A DNA stretch of 64,000 nucleotides from the NCBI RefSeq assembly GCF_014200495.1, contig NZ_JACHBY010000001.1:1364001-1428000 (forward strand), written 5' to 3'. The notes under the pieces were generated by a model that saw nothing but the letters and a program-made list of their open reading frames with translations, was not told where the DNA came from and searched no databases. Shown piece by piece: positions 35,238 through 44,333 of the stretch; positions within the stretch are counted from its first letter, which is position 1; every line of letters begins with the position of its first letter. A program made the translations under genes and the position numbers. Origin of the DNA: Mucilaginibacter geliditolerans. GTDB taxonomy: Bacteria; Bacteroidota; Bacteroidia; Sphingobacteriales; Sphingobacteriaceae.

Positions 35238-38200
35238 TTATAAAGTAACATCTACACCAACCCTAAATGTGCGGGCAGTTGGGTATACACCCTGATCAAC
35301 ACCAACGGTGTTTTTATCACCACCTGCAAACTCAGGATCGAAGCCATTATATTTTGTTATGGTAAACAGGTTATCGCCTGCCACATATATACGCAACTTA
35401 CTGATATCCAGTTTGCTATTAACTGACTTTGGTAAAGTATAACCAAATTGCAATGATTTTAAGCGCATATAAGCACCACTTTGTAAAAAGTAGCTGGATG
35501 GGCTTGTGTGGTTACCATTTGGATCGGCATCAGTTAATCTTGGAACGCTGGTGTTAGTATTTGTTGGAGTCCACGCGTCTAATGCTGAAATTGGATAGTT
35601 AGCTGTGTTTATATCTAAACGACGGTATTCCTGGAATACTTTATTACCCCAAACGCCCTGACCGAATAAGCTCATGTCAAACTGTTTGTAGTTTGCGCTA
35701 AATGAAAAGCCATATGTCCAGCTTGGTTGCGGGTTACCTAAGTAGGTACGATCTTTTGGACCGATTGTACCCGGGCCGCCAAGGTTTGCATATTTTAAAT
35801 CACCAGGTTTTGCATTAGGCTGGAAGACATTGCCCTGAGAATCCTTATAATTATTAACCTCAGCTTGTGATTGGAATATACCTAACACTTTGTAACCGTA
35901 AAACTCATCAAATGGCTGGCCAACAGCTAAACGTTGTATTTGTGAAGGATTACCACCTTGCCAGCTACCTTGATTGATGTACGGAAGTACACTGATGCTG
36001 GTAACTTCATTGTGGTTGTATGCTATATTACCGCCAAAGTTTAAGTTAAACTCACCTACTTTTTTGTTGTAGCCTAACTGAAGCTCAATACCTTTGTTGG
36101 TGATACCACCGGCATTTGAGAATGGAGGATTAGCAACACCTGCATAAGCCGGAAGTGGCACCTGCATTAACAAACCATCAGATACTTTTTTGTAAACATC
36201 TAAGGTTACTGTTAAATCATGGAATAATATCGCATCCAGGGCTATGTCTGTAGATTTATCTCTTTCCCATTCCAGGTTAGGATTGGCAAGTGTTTGCGGG
36301 CCGTAACCTGTATACAATACCTGGCCACCATTTGAACCAAATACATAACTACCGATACCACTTACAATAGGTGAATACTGGAATGTACCTAAGGCTAATT
36401 CATTACCCAATACACCATATGATGCGCGAAGTTTCAACAGATCAACAAAGGTGTTTTTTGGGAACCAGTCTTCTTTAGAAGCTACCCAGCCTACTGACGC
36501 TGAAGGGAATGTACCGTAAACGTGGTTTTCACCAAATTTTGATGAACCGTCACGTCTTATCATACCCTGGAAAAGATATTTACCATCGTAGTCATAAGTT
36601 ATACGGCCAAAAAGAGAAGCTAATGTTTGAGGCTGATTATCAGAAGCACTACCTAAACGGTTAGCCTGTGCTAAAGGGAAATTGAAAGAAGCATCCTGGT
36701 ATGAAGAAATAGGTTCGCCCAGGTAAGTTACTGAAGAACCATAGCCACTTTCCTGCTCAGCACTTGTTCCAGCTAAAATTGAAAAGTTATGTTTACCTAT
36801 TGAACGGGTATAAGTTGCAGTGTTATCCCAGTTCCACTCCAGATTTTGATTCATCTGGCGGTTTTGAGAATTATTTACAAGGCTACTTGTACTTGAGTTT
36901 AAGTAATATAACGGTGAAAATGATTCAACACCATAAAATGATTGTTTACCGGCAATCTCAGTTTTAATGCTTAAACCCTTAATAGGCTCAATTGCTAAGA
37001 ACACATCACCAAACAAGTTATGTGACCAGTTATAGTTACCATCCTGCAATTGTGCCTGTGCCAATGGATTAACAATTTCCTGACCTACATAGTTAGAAAT
37101 ACCGTAAGGTAAACCTTGAGCATTTCTTAAAAGGAAAGCCGAATTGGCATTATAAATAGCAGCATTAGGCTGTGCATTGATATTACTAACCGTTACAGGT
37201 GTAATTGGGTCAAGGTTTATAGCATCAGATAACGGACCACCAAACACGCTGTTTGTGTTAAAGAAAGTTGTACTGCGGGTATAAGCGTAATTAAAGTTCT
37301 CACCGAAAGTAAGATATTTTTTAGGCTTGAAAGTACTGTTCATTCTTAGGTTAAATCTTTTATAATCAGAGCTATTCGGCATTACTATACCTTTTTGATC
37401 AAGGTAACCTAATGAAGTATAGTAGCTTGCTTTTTCAGTACCACCACTAACCGCAATGTTTTGTTGCATGATAGGAGCATTACCAAATATCTCATTTTGC
37501 CAGTTGGTACCGGTACCATATTGAGATGGGTTAGCAAATGGAGCGGTGCCGCCATCATTGGTAACGGCTTCGTTCCTTAACTGCGCATATTGAGTTGCAT
37601 TTGGAAGATCAAGTTTTTTAGTAACCGACTGTGTACCGTAGTAAAAGTCATAAGTGATCTTTGGTTCGCCTGCTTTTCCTTTTTTTGTAGTGATCAATAT
37701 AACACCGTTTGATGAACGTGAACCGTAAATGGCTGCTGATGCATCTTTCAACACCTGTATTGATTCGATATCATTAGGGTTGATAGCATCATAACCACCG
37801 TTATCCCAGATCTGACCATCAACTACATACAGCGGGCTGCTATTAGTTAGAGAGTTTTGACCACGAATAATTATGTTAGGTGCAGAACCCGGCGAGCCTG
37901 AACTTTGCGTAACCAAAACACCTGCCGCGCGGCCTTCAAGGGCATCGTCAACACGTGTAATTTGCTGGTCTTTCAAATCAGCGGCACTAACGCTTGAAAT
38001 AGCACCGGTAACGGTGGCTTTCTTTTGTGTACCGTAACCAATAACCACAACCTCATTAAGCCCGGTTGTGTTATCTTCTAAACTAACGTTAACCGCGCTA
38101 CGGCCATTAACCGCTACCTCCTTGGCATTGTAGCCAATAAATGAAAATGTTAATGTGCCGCTTGAAGGGGCTTTTATTGAGTAACCACCGTTAATATCAG

Positions 38201-38360
38201 TAACTGTGCCCTCCTGGGTTCCTTTTAATTTTACGGTAACCCCTGGCAAAGGTGCTCCTGTTTTGTCGCTTACCGTACCTTTCACGGTAATGTTCTGCGC
38301 AAAGGCAAATGACATGCCCGATAACAGGAGGATAAATAAAAATGTAATTGTTTTTCTCAT
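35238..38360 (-). CDS. SusC/RagA-family TonB-dependent transporter (PUL 1)
   Basis: A 1040-residue outer-membrane transporter. Signal peptide, then a carboxypeptidase-regulatory-like domain (about 22-100, VSDKTGAPLPGVTV), a plug domain with the SusC signatures GYGTQKKATVTGA and VVDGQIWD, and a 22-strand barrel. No STN domain, so no anti-sigma signalling through this receptor. It is the first gene of PUL 1 and imports oligosaccharide released by the surface GH16/GH30 enzymes. Confidence 0.96.
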   Translation of the reverse strand: MRKTITFLFILLLSGMSFAFAQNITVKGTVSDKTGAPLPGVTVKLKGTQEGTVTDINGGYSIKAPSSGTLTFSFIGYNAKEVAVNGRSAVNVSLEDNTTGLNEVVVIGYGTQKKATVTGAISSVSAADLKDQQITRVDDALEGRAAGVLVTQSSGSPGSAPNIIIRGQNSLTNSSPLYVVDGQIWDNGGYDAINPNDIESIQVLKDASAAIYGSRSSNGVILITTKKGKAGEPKITYDFYYGTQSVTKKLDLPNATQYAQLRNEAVTNDGGTAPFANPSQYGTGTNWQNEIFGNAPIMQQNIAVSGGTEKASYYTSLGYLDQKGIVMPNSSDYKRFNLRMNSTFKPKKYLTFGENFNYAYTRSTTFFNTNSVFGGPLSDAINLDPITPVTVSNINAQPNAAIYNANSAFLLRNAQGLPYGISNYVGQEIVNPLAQAQLQDGNYNWSHNLFGDVFLAIEPIKGLSIKTEIAGKQSFYGVESFSPLYYLNSSTSSLVNNSQNRQMNQNLEWNWDNTATYTRSIGKHNFSILAGTSAEQESGYGSSVTYLGEPISSYQDASFNFPLAQANRLGSASDNQPQTLASLFGRITYDYDGKYLFQGMIRRDGSSKFGENHVYGTFPSASVGWVASKEDWFPKNTFVDLLKLRASYGVLGNELALGTFQYSPIVSGIGSYVFGSNGGQVLYTGYGPQTLANPNLEWERDKSTDIALDAILFHDLTVTLDVYKKVSDGLLMQVPLPAYAGVANPPFSNAGGITNKGIELQLGYNKKVGEFNLNFGGNIAYNHNEVTSISVLPYINQGSWQGGNPSQIQRLAVGQPFDEFYGYKVLGIFQSQAEVNNYKDSQGNVFQPNAKPGDLKYANLGGPGTIGPKDRTYLGNPQPSWTYGFSFSANYKQFDMSLFGQGVWGNKVFQEYRRLDINTANYPISALDAWTPTNTNTSVPRLTDADPNGNHTSPSSYFLQSGAYMRLKSLQFGYTLPKSVNSKLDISKLRIYVAGDNLFTITKYNGFDPEFAGGDKNTVGVDQGVYPTARTFRVGVDVTL

Positions 38361-38543
38361 GAATAAAAAAATTAATAGTTGGTTTTTGATAAGTGTTTAA
38401 ATGTTTAATGTTCCTTATTTAAAGAACTACCGGCAGCTAGCCGTACGCAGTTAAGTAGAATGGACAATCCATAGCTATGAGTTTAATTTGTAAATAATAA
38501 ATAAGTTACAGGGAGTTCTTAGGTTTCCTTGTAATTGGTGCAC

Positions 38544-38576
38544 CAAACATATGAAAGTTTGAAATATAAAAGCAAA
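38544..38576 (-). promoter_or_regulatory. Candidate Bacteroidota promoter for the PUL 1 operon
   Basis: On the minus strand, TATGTTTG (38551-38544, exact TAnnTTTG -7 box) is preceded by TTTG (38576-38573) with 21 bases between, close to the usual 19-20. Transcription would start near 38537, giving a leader of about 180 bases before the SusC ATG. Confidence 0.45.
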
Positions 38577-38906
38577 TTTATTTTTACATAAATGATTGAT
38601 TTTTAGGCATTTATATCATTTTTGAAACGCTTCAATCACAAGGCTATAAATCAAATTAGGCTTGATAATCAGCGTAAAAGCTTTATTTGGTCGTTTAATC
38701 AAAAAAAAATGATACGGTTCGTTCCAGAATACCTTTTTTTTCTGTTTTCAGAGGGATATAGCGTAAACGCGGTGTTTATAGGGGAAATAGCGCTGAAAAC
38801 GGCCAAATACCGTCATTTTAACAGTTTTTTAATTGCTTGAATCCGCTAAATTGTTATAGCATTTGACTATTAGCGACTTAAAGTTATTCTGTTTAATAGC
38901 ACGTTA

Positions 38907-38929
38907 AAATGCTTCAAAATGAAGCATTT
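38907..38929. promoter_or_regulatory. 9-bp dyad AAATGCTTC/GAAGCATTT
   Basis: Perfect 9-bp arms (38907-38915 and 38921-38929) with a five-base spacer, upstream of PUL 1. No T-run on either side. It could be an operator or a simple hairpin. Confidence 0.3.
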
Positions 38930-39196
38930 CTATCAATTTTCAGTATTTTATAGACTATTTGATCATAATTGTACTTTTTGCGGTTCGATTGCAGAAGTTC
39001 TTAGAAATATTTCGCTCATAATTGAGGAGATTTTCAGTGTATAAACGGGCATTATCTGGACATTTTTAAATGGTAAAAAACGTTTAAATAATCACCTCTC
39101 AGCCTCACCCCCTACTCATCCTGATCAAACAATTACGCAAGGTCAAGCGCGGCAGGAAAGACAAACTATGGCAGTAAAACGAACAATAGAGACCAC

Positions 39197-39230
39197 AAAA
39201 AAAGCGACCAGTTTTTCAACTGATCGCTTT
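39197..39230 (-). terminator. Intrinsic terminator of the PUL 2 operon
   Basis: Stem of 13 bp (39201-39213 with 39218-39230), one G-U pair, loop of four, running into a T-tract on the minus strand. It is about 115 bases downstream of the GH13 stop. Confidence 0.8.
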
Positions 39231-39343
39231 ACATTCATTGTCCATAATCAAAACCAAAAGATCATGAACTCTCTACTAACCCTGTTATATATTTGAGACA
39301 AAAACAGCGTTCATCATCAATAAGCCTTAAAGGCTTTAAACAT

Positions 39344-40750
39344 TTACTTTTTCAGAACCAGGTAGCCGTAGGCTGCAAAATTATATTGGCTTGATAGCGT
39401 AACACTAGCGTTGGTTAAACCATTAGTCCATGTGGTATTTTGCAACCCGGCAGGTATATTAAAGGTTTGAGCACTATTCCTGGCATTTACCAGTATCAAT
39501 ACATCATCAGTGCCTGACTTTTTCTCAAATGCAATAATATTCGAATCGTTATACTGTGTTAACGCCCCAGTTTTTACGGCTTCATGCGCTGCACGGAAAG
39601 CCAGAATTTGCTTATAGGCAGCTACCATATCCGGGTTTGCCGTATAGTCGACCGGTACATTGGTAAAAATGCTGATCGGGTTCGGATAACCCACCTCCTG
39701 GCTATCATATATCAGCGGTACACCATTCATATAGGCAGCTAAAACAAATGCCGCTAATGCGCCCTGTTTGCCGTTATACTCGGTAATAGTACTGCCATCT
39801 GATGAAGCATCGTCATGGTTAGTGATATACCTCAATTTGGTACCTGTTGAGGGTATAGAATTGATCTCAGCAGTATTTGTAGTAAACAATGCGCTTGGTG
39901 CCTGTGTATTTGCAAATACGCCTTTTAAGGTGCTATAATAGCTAAACGCGTAATCCATCTGGAAGCCCGCGCTGATTTCGGCGCTGGTTGTACCTTCGGC
40001 TAAATAGATCAGTTTGTGGGTTTTTATGGTGTTTAAAGTATCAAGTGCCTGCACCCAGAAATCTGATGGGATATTATCGGCAAAATCACAACGATAACCA
40101 TCAATGTTAGCGTTAAATATCCAATATTTCATAGCCCTTATCATAGCAGTACGCATAGCTGTATTGTTAAAATTTAATGCAGCCACATCGGTATAGATAG
40201 TACCCGGAGGAGCAATAATGTTACCATTAGCATCCTGCTGATACCATGATTTGTTGGAGATCCACGCGTTATCCCATGAAGTATCATTAGCCACCCAATC
40301 AAATATTACGGCCATGCCCAGGCTATGCGCCGCTGCAACCAGGTTACGCAGATCGGCCAGTGTGCCGAAGTTTGAATTAACCCCATTGTAATCTTTAACA
40401 CAATAAGGCGAGTTAATACTTTTAAGAATCCCAACCGGATAAGTTGGCATTATCCAAATAACATTTACGCCAAGCGCCTTAATAGAGTCAAGCCTGCCCT
40501 GCACAGCCTGAAAAGTGGCCGGCGTATAGGTTTGTGTATTTACCTCGTACATTACAATATCCTTGGTGGCTGGCACACCGGCATAAGGCGTGCCATACTG
40601 TGCCGGATCCTTGTAGGTACTATCCTTAGTGGTAGTTGTCGTTGTTTTAGTAACTGTTGTTGGCCCGCTGTCTGATTTGCTGCAAGCAAAACATAATAGC
40701 AAAGCAGGTAATAATACTGCATTCATTTTTAATTTTCTACTTAATTTCAT
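39344..40750 (-). CDS. GH13-family alpha-amylase lipoprotein
   Basis: About 468 residues from the ATG at 40750, which has GGAGAAG just upstream; a GTG two codons earlier is the other option. A lipobox (CFACS, C23) and Thr-rich linker (30-45) place it on the outer membrane. The GH13 barrel has all catalytic residues: D222 in GYRCDF, E252 in LAEGT, D313 in TNHDD. It would act like SusG, cutting starch at the surface. The last gene of PUL 2, 20 bases after GH31. Confidence 0.93.
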   Translation of the reverse strand: MKLSRKLKMNAVLLPALLLCFACSKSDSGPTTVTKTTTTTTKDSTYKDPAQYGTPYAGVPATKDIVMYEVNTQTYTPATFQAVQGRLDSIKALGVNVIWIMPTYPVGILKSINSPYCVKDYNGVNSNFGTLADLRNLVAAAHSLGMAVIFDWVANDTSWDNAWISNKSWYQQDANGNIIAPPGTIYTDVAALNFNNTAMRTAMIRAMKYWIFNANIDGYRCDFADNIPSDFWVQALDTLNTIKTHKLIYLAEGTTSAEISAGFQMDYAFSYYSTLKGVFANTQAPSALFTTNTAEINSIPSTGTKLRYITNHDDASSDGSTITEYNGKQGALAAFVLAAYMNGVPLIYDSQEVGYPNPISIFTNVPVDYTANPDMVAAYKQILAFRAAHEAVKTGALTQYNDSNIIAFEKKSGTDDVLILVNARNSAQTFNIPAGLQNTTWTNGLTNASVTLSSQYNFAAYGYLVLKK

Positions 40751-40770
40751 TTCCACTTCTCCCTTTATGT

Positions 40771-43233
40771 TTATTTATAGCTTACTTGAATACTTGTTGC
40801 TACGTTATCAATAGTAACGTACTTAACTGCACAGCTTTCAGTAGGATAAGCGCTCCCCTGCGGATCGCCGCCGGCTGCCGCACCCAAAAATTGAAAGTTT
40901 CCGCTCTGCAGTTTTAACTGATCATTACCTGTTTGTATGATATTTGCCTGATCAAACCCATGCAGTATAAGTTTAATGTGCTTAAAGTGAGTTTTGTAAT
41001 TCCCTTCGGCAGCATTAAAAACGATCGTGTGATTTGCAGGGTCAAAGGCGATAAGCCTCTTATAAAAATCACCCTTTTGGTAAGCAAAGCTTTTGCCATC
41101 ATCCTCATAATAAACAAAATGGTTTGCTTTTGTACCGTTATAAACATGTACAAACAAGGTATCTACAGGCAACTCCGCTGTTGATTGTACCAGCGATTGC
41201 ATTGGTATTATACTACCACCCTTTACATATACAGGGAGCTTATTAAGGCTTAAAGACACAATTTTTTCCTGATTGCCGCTTTCCTGCGATCCGTTATACA
41301 GATCGTACCAGGTACCTTCGGGGAAATAGATCTTTCCATACTCCTTGGTGCTTTCAAAAGGCGCTACCATAATGCCATTGCCAAATTCATATTGATTTTG
41401 ATAATCGGCCCATAAAACCTTGGGGTCAAAAGTATAATCAATAGCCAGTGAGCGCATCACAGGCAAGCCGTTCTGTGTTGATTCATAAAACCCTGAATAG
41501 ATATATGGCAGTAACTGATAACGAAGGCTGATATAGTTACGGGTGATATCCAGCACATCTTCGCCAAATGTCCATGGCTCGGCTGCTTTGCTGTTAAAGG
41601 CTGTATGATTACGATAGTATGGTATAAACGCGCCCAGCTCCATCCAGCGTGCATATAATGATGTTGTTGGATTACCGGTAAAACCACCAATATCCATACC
41701 TGTAAATGAAACACCGCTTAAACCTAAGCTATTCATTAAGCGTACCCCTTGCAGCATGTGATCTTCTTCGGCACGGTTATCACCTGTCCAGATAGCGGTA
41801 TAGCGTTGCAGGCCAGCAAAACCTGAGCGTGTTAATATAAACGGGCGCTCTTTAAACTGCATTAAAGCCCCCTCATAGCTGGAGCGGGCCATTTGCATAC
41901 CATAAATATTATGCGCCTGCAGATGGCTGGTTTGGTGGCCATCATAATCAAACAACACATTGTCCGGCATTTTTGATCCCCAGGTGGCAATCTCGTTCAT
42001 ATCGTTCCAGATACCGCTAACGCCTGATTCGGCAAAGAATTTAACCTGGTTATGCCACCAGTCGCGGCCCTTTTGGCTCGTGAAATCATTAAAATTACAC
42101 CAGCCCGGCCAAACAGCGCCTACATAAGGCTGCCCATCGGGATATTTGATATACACATCGTTTTTTAAACCACTTTCATAAGCCGGTGCTCCCGGTGCTA
42201 TTTTAATCCCCGGATCAACGATCACCGTGGTTTTAAAGCCCAGCTTATTCAATTCGGCATTCATACCTGCCGGATCAGGGAAACGGTTTTTGTTCCAGGT
42301 AAAAAGTTGGTATTTATCCATATAATGGATATCCAGGGTGATGCCATCAGCCGGAATATGCTTTTCGCGCAGCGTATGTGCTATGCGCATTACCTCTGCT
42401 TCGGGGTAATAGCTGTAGCGGTTTTGCTGATAACCCAGCGACCACATAGGCGGCAGCGGCATTCGGCCTGTTAAATAGGTATAAGAGGTGATTATATCGG
42501 CAAGGCGCTTGTGATAAATGAAATAATAGTTCATTTCGCCGCCACGTGCCCCAAATGAGGAGAAACGGTTGGTACTCGCGCCAAAATTGAAGTCGGTTTG
42601 ATAAGTATTATCCAGGAAAATACCATAGTTTAAACCATGATGAATGCCTATATAAAAAGGAATGCTTGAGTAAAGCGGATCCTGGGTTATGCTGTAACCA
42701 TAAACATCAGAGTTCCAGTTGGTGTATCCGCTTCCGGTTCTGTCAAGGTTCCCGGTTTTTTCGCCCAGGCCGATGAAATGCTCATCAGGCTGCAACTTTT
42801 TATAATCGGTTACAGATTCATTTACCCATGAAGTTGATAAACCTTTATCATCTTCATTTATAACCTGACCATCGGGGGTATAATAGGCGATTGAAAATGG
42901 TTGTTTTTGAATTACCGCTTTTAATGAATCGGTAATGATATCAATTTCGGTATCTGTCTGTTTAATATCAGCCTTAACAGTTATTGGTTTGCCAACAACA
43001 GCGTACGAAAAATCGGGCGATAAAGCTTTCTTATCCATACGCACCCGTATAACTGATGGTGTGTAAACAGTTATTTCAGCATTAGCGTTACTGGTGGTTA
43101 TACTAACTTTTTGACCTTCGATCTTAACCGCGGTTACATTTCCAATGCTTGTTACCGGGCTTTGCTGGCAATAGCCAGCAGTCATCATAAATAAAGAAAG
43201 GACGGGAACAATAACAGAATATTTTGTATTCAT
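40771..43233 (-). CDS. GH31-family alpha-glucosidase
   Basis: An 820-residue exported enzyme (signal ending near GYCQQ). N-terminal beta-sandwich, TIM barrel with nucleophile D411 in IWNDMNE and acid/base D485 in WTGDNRAEE, then two C-terminal beta domains, the last followed by an additional DUF5110-like beta region. It hydrolyses malto-oligosaccharides in the periplasm, taking the place that GH97 SusB has in Bacteroides thetaiotaomicron. Part of the PUL 2 operon, 48 bases after the SusE-like gene. Confidence 0.94.
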   Translation of the reverse strand: MNTKYSVIVPVLSLFMMTAGYCQQSPVTSIGNVTAVKIEGQKVSITTSNANAEITVYTPSVIRVRMDKKALSPDFSYAVVGKPITVKADIKQTDTEIDIITDSLKAVIQKQPFSIAYYTPDGQVINEDDKGLSTSWVNESVTDYKKLQPDEHFIGLGEKTGNLDRTGSGYTNWNSDVYGYSITQDPLYSSIPFYIGIHHGLNYGIFLDNTYQTDFNFGASTNRFSSFGARGGEMNYYFIYHKRLADIITSYTYLTGRMPLPPMWSLGYQQNRYSYYPEAEVMRIAHTLREKHIPADGITLDIHYMDKYQLFTWNKNRFPDPAGMNAELNKLGFKTTVIVDPGIKIAPGAPAYESGLKNDVYIKYPDGQPYVGAVWPGWCNFNDFTSQKGRDWWHNQVKFFAESGVSGIWNDMNEIATWGSKMPDNVLFDYDGHQTSHLQAHNIYGMQMARSSYEGALMQFKERPFILTRSGFAGLQRYTAIWTGDNRAEEDHMLQGVRLMNSLGLSGVSFTGMDIGGFTGNPTTSLYARWMELGAFIPYYRNHTAFNSKAAEPWTFGEDVLDITRNYISLRYQLLPYIYSGFYESTQNGLPVMRSLAIDYTFDPKVLWADYQNQYEFGNGIMVAPFESTKEYGKIYFPEGTWYDLYNGSQESGNQEKIVSLSLNKLPVYVKGGSIIPMQSLVQSTAELPVDTLFVHVYNGTKANHFVYYEDDGKSFAYQKGDFYKRLIAFDPANHTIVFNAAEGNYKTHFKHIKLILHGFDQANIIQTGNDQLKLQSGNFQFLGAAAGGDPQGSAYPTESCAVKYVTIDNVATSIQVSYK

Positions 43234-43281
43234 TAATTTAATAATAAAGCAGGCAGCGCTGTAACGCTGCCTGCTAATAAT

Positions 43282-44322
43282 TTAGTTTTTAACTATGGTA
43301 TAAGTGTAAGCATTCGTCTTTGACTGGCTCATGTCTATCGTAACGGTATAATTACCATCAGATGCAATAGTGATAGCACCTGGATTATTAAACTGAAGTA
43401 CGCCTGTAAGCGCATCAACCGCCGGGCCATAATTAATGGTCCAGGCATCATTTGCCCTAAATTTAAGTGGCTGACTACCAATTAAGTTTATAGTGATTGA
43501 CCATACAAAATTGCCATTATAGGTCATGGCTGTCGAAGCATTCCAGCCACCTGGTGTTGCAGGGCCAATAATTCCCATACTGCTTATTAAAGAAGCACTA
43601 TAAGTTAACGCAGATGTATTGGCATCAAGCAAATAAACACCTGCCGAGCTATACCCTATGCCGCCCGCATTGCCATCAGTTGTTAACGTACCATTGCCAC
43701 CATCGCCATAGTTAATATGGTTATAATCGGGTGCTGAGGTAAATTTGAAGTTACCCGCCGCGCTGAAATAAGCATAACCCTCAAACATATTAGGTGATTG
43801 CTTTGGAATACTAGGCGCATTTGCAGGGGCATAGCCCTCATAAGAGCCCGGTAACCATAACCTGTCAACACCTTTAAATGTGGTAAGCGCTATCTTAACA
43901 ACTTTAGAGTAAACGGTATCCTTGCCATATATGGCTGATCCTACACGCAGTTCAACAGATGTGGGGGCGTTTGGCGCCAGGTTTAAACCATTTGTTAATA
44001 AGGTATTTAGCGTACCGTATGATAATGACACCGAATTAGCTGATGTTAAATTACCCAGGTTAACCAGTGTAGAGAAGTTTTTCCCGGCAGAATCAACCTG
44101 CACAAAATAACTTACTACTGCTGACACGCCGTAGCTGGCGCTTTTCCAGTTAATTTTTAGTATTTGTGATGAATCAGCTGCTGTTACAATAATGGCGGTA
44201 TCAGCCGAAGGGCTGGTAATTACCGGCGCCTGTATGTTACCTACATTAGCCAGCTTGTCTTTTTTGCATGCCTGCAGCAAGGCAAAGCTTAAAACAGCTG
44301 CTATAATGAATATTTTTTTCAT
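43282..44322 (-). CDS. SusE/SusF-like outer-membrane starch-binding lipoprotein
   Basis: A 346-residue lipoprotein (lipobox LLQAC, C19, then KKDK). An N-terminal SusE-type Ig-like domain (about 30-150, PVITSPSADTAIIVTAADSS) is followed by two starch-binding modules (about 155-245 and 250-346), each with W/Y residues of the form LWLPGSYEGY and WNASTAMTYNGNFVWSI. It binds starch at the surface and helps hold chains for the amylase. Located between SusD and GH31. Confidence 0.85.
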   Translation of the reverse strand: MKKIFIIAAVLSFALLQACKKDKLANVGNIQAPVITSPSADTAIIVTAADSSQILKINWKSASYGVSAVVSYFVQVDSAGKNFSTLVNLGNLTSANSVSLSYGTLNTLLTNGLNLAPNAPTSVELRVGSAIYGKDTVYSKVVKIALTTFKGVDRLWLPGSYEGYAPANAPSIPKQSPNMFEGYAYFSAAGNFKFTSAPDYNHINYGDGGNGTLTTDGNAGGIGYSSAGVYLLDANTSALTYSASLISSMGIIGPATPGGWNASTAMTYNGNFVWSITINLIGSQPLKFRANDAWTINYGPAVDALTGVLQFNNPGAITIASDGNYTVTIDMSQSKTNAYTYTIVKN

Positions 44323-44333
44323 GATGATGATTT

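Larger units (their letters stand above)
38361..39343. other. Long intergenic region upstream of PUL 1
   Basis: About 980 bases between the PUL 1 SusC start and the GH13 stop. It holds a candidate promoter (38544-38576), a small dyad (38907-38929) and a terminator (39197-39230). A 72-codon plus-strand frame at 38622-38840 has no family resemblance and is not called. The rest is A/T-rich with no further feature. Confidence 0.6.

Noticed and set aside
38622..38840. Plus-strand frame of 72 codons upstream of PUL 1
   Set aside because: No family resemblance, no promoter-like box or ribosome site, and its amino-acid make-up looks like translated A/T-rich DNA.
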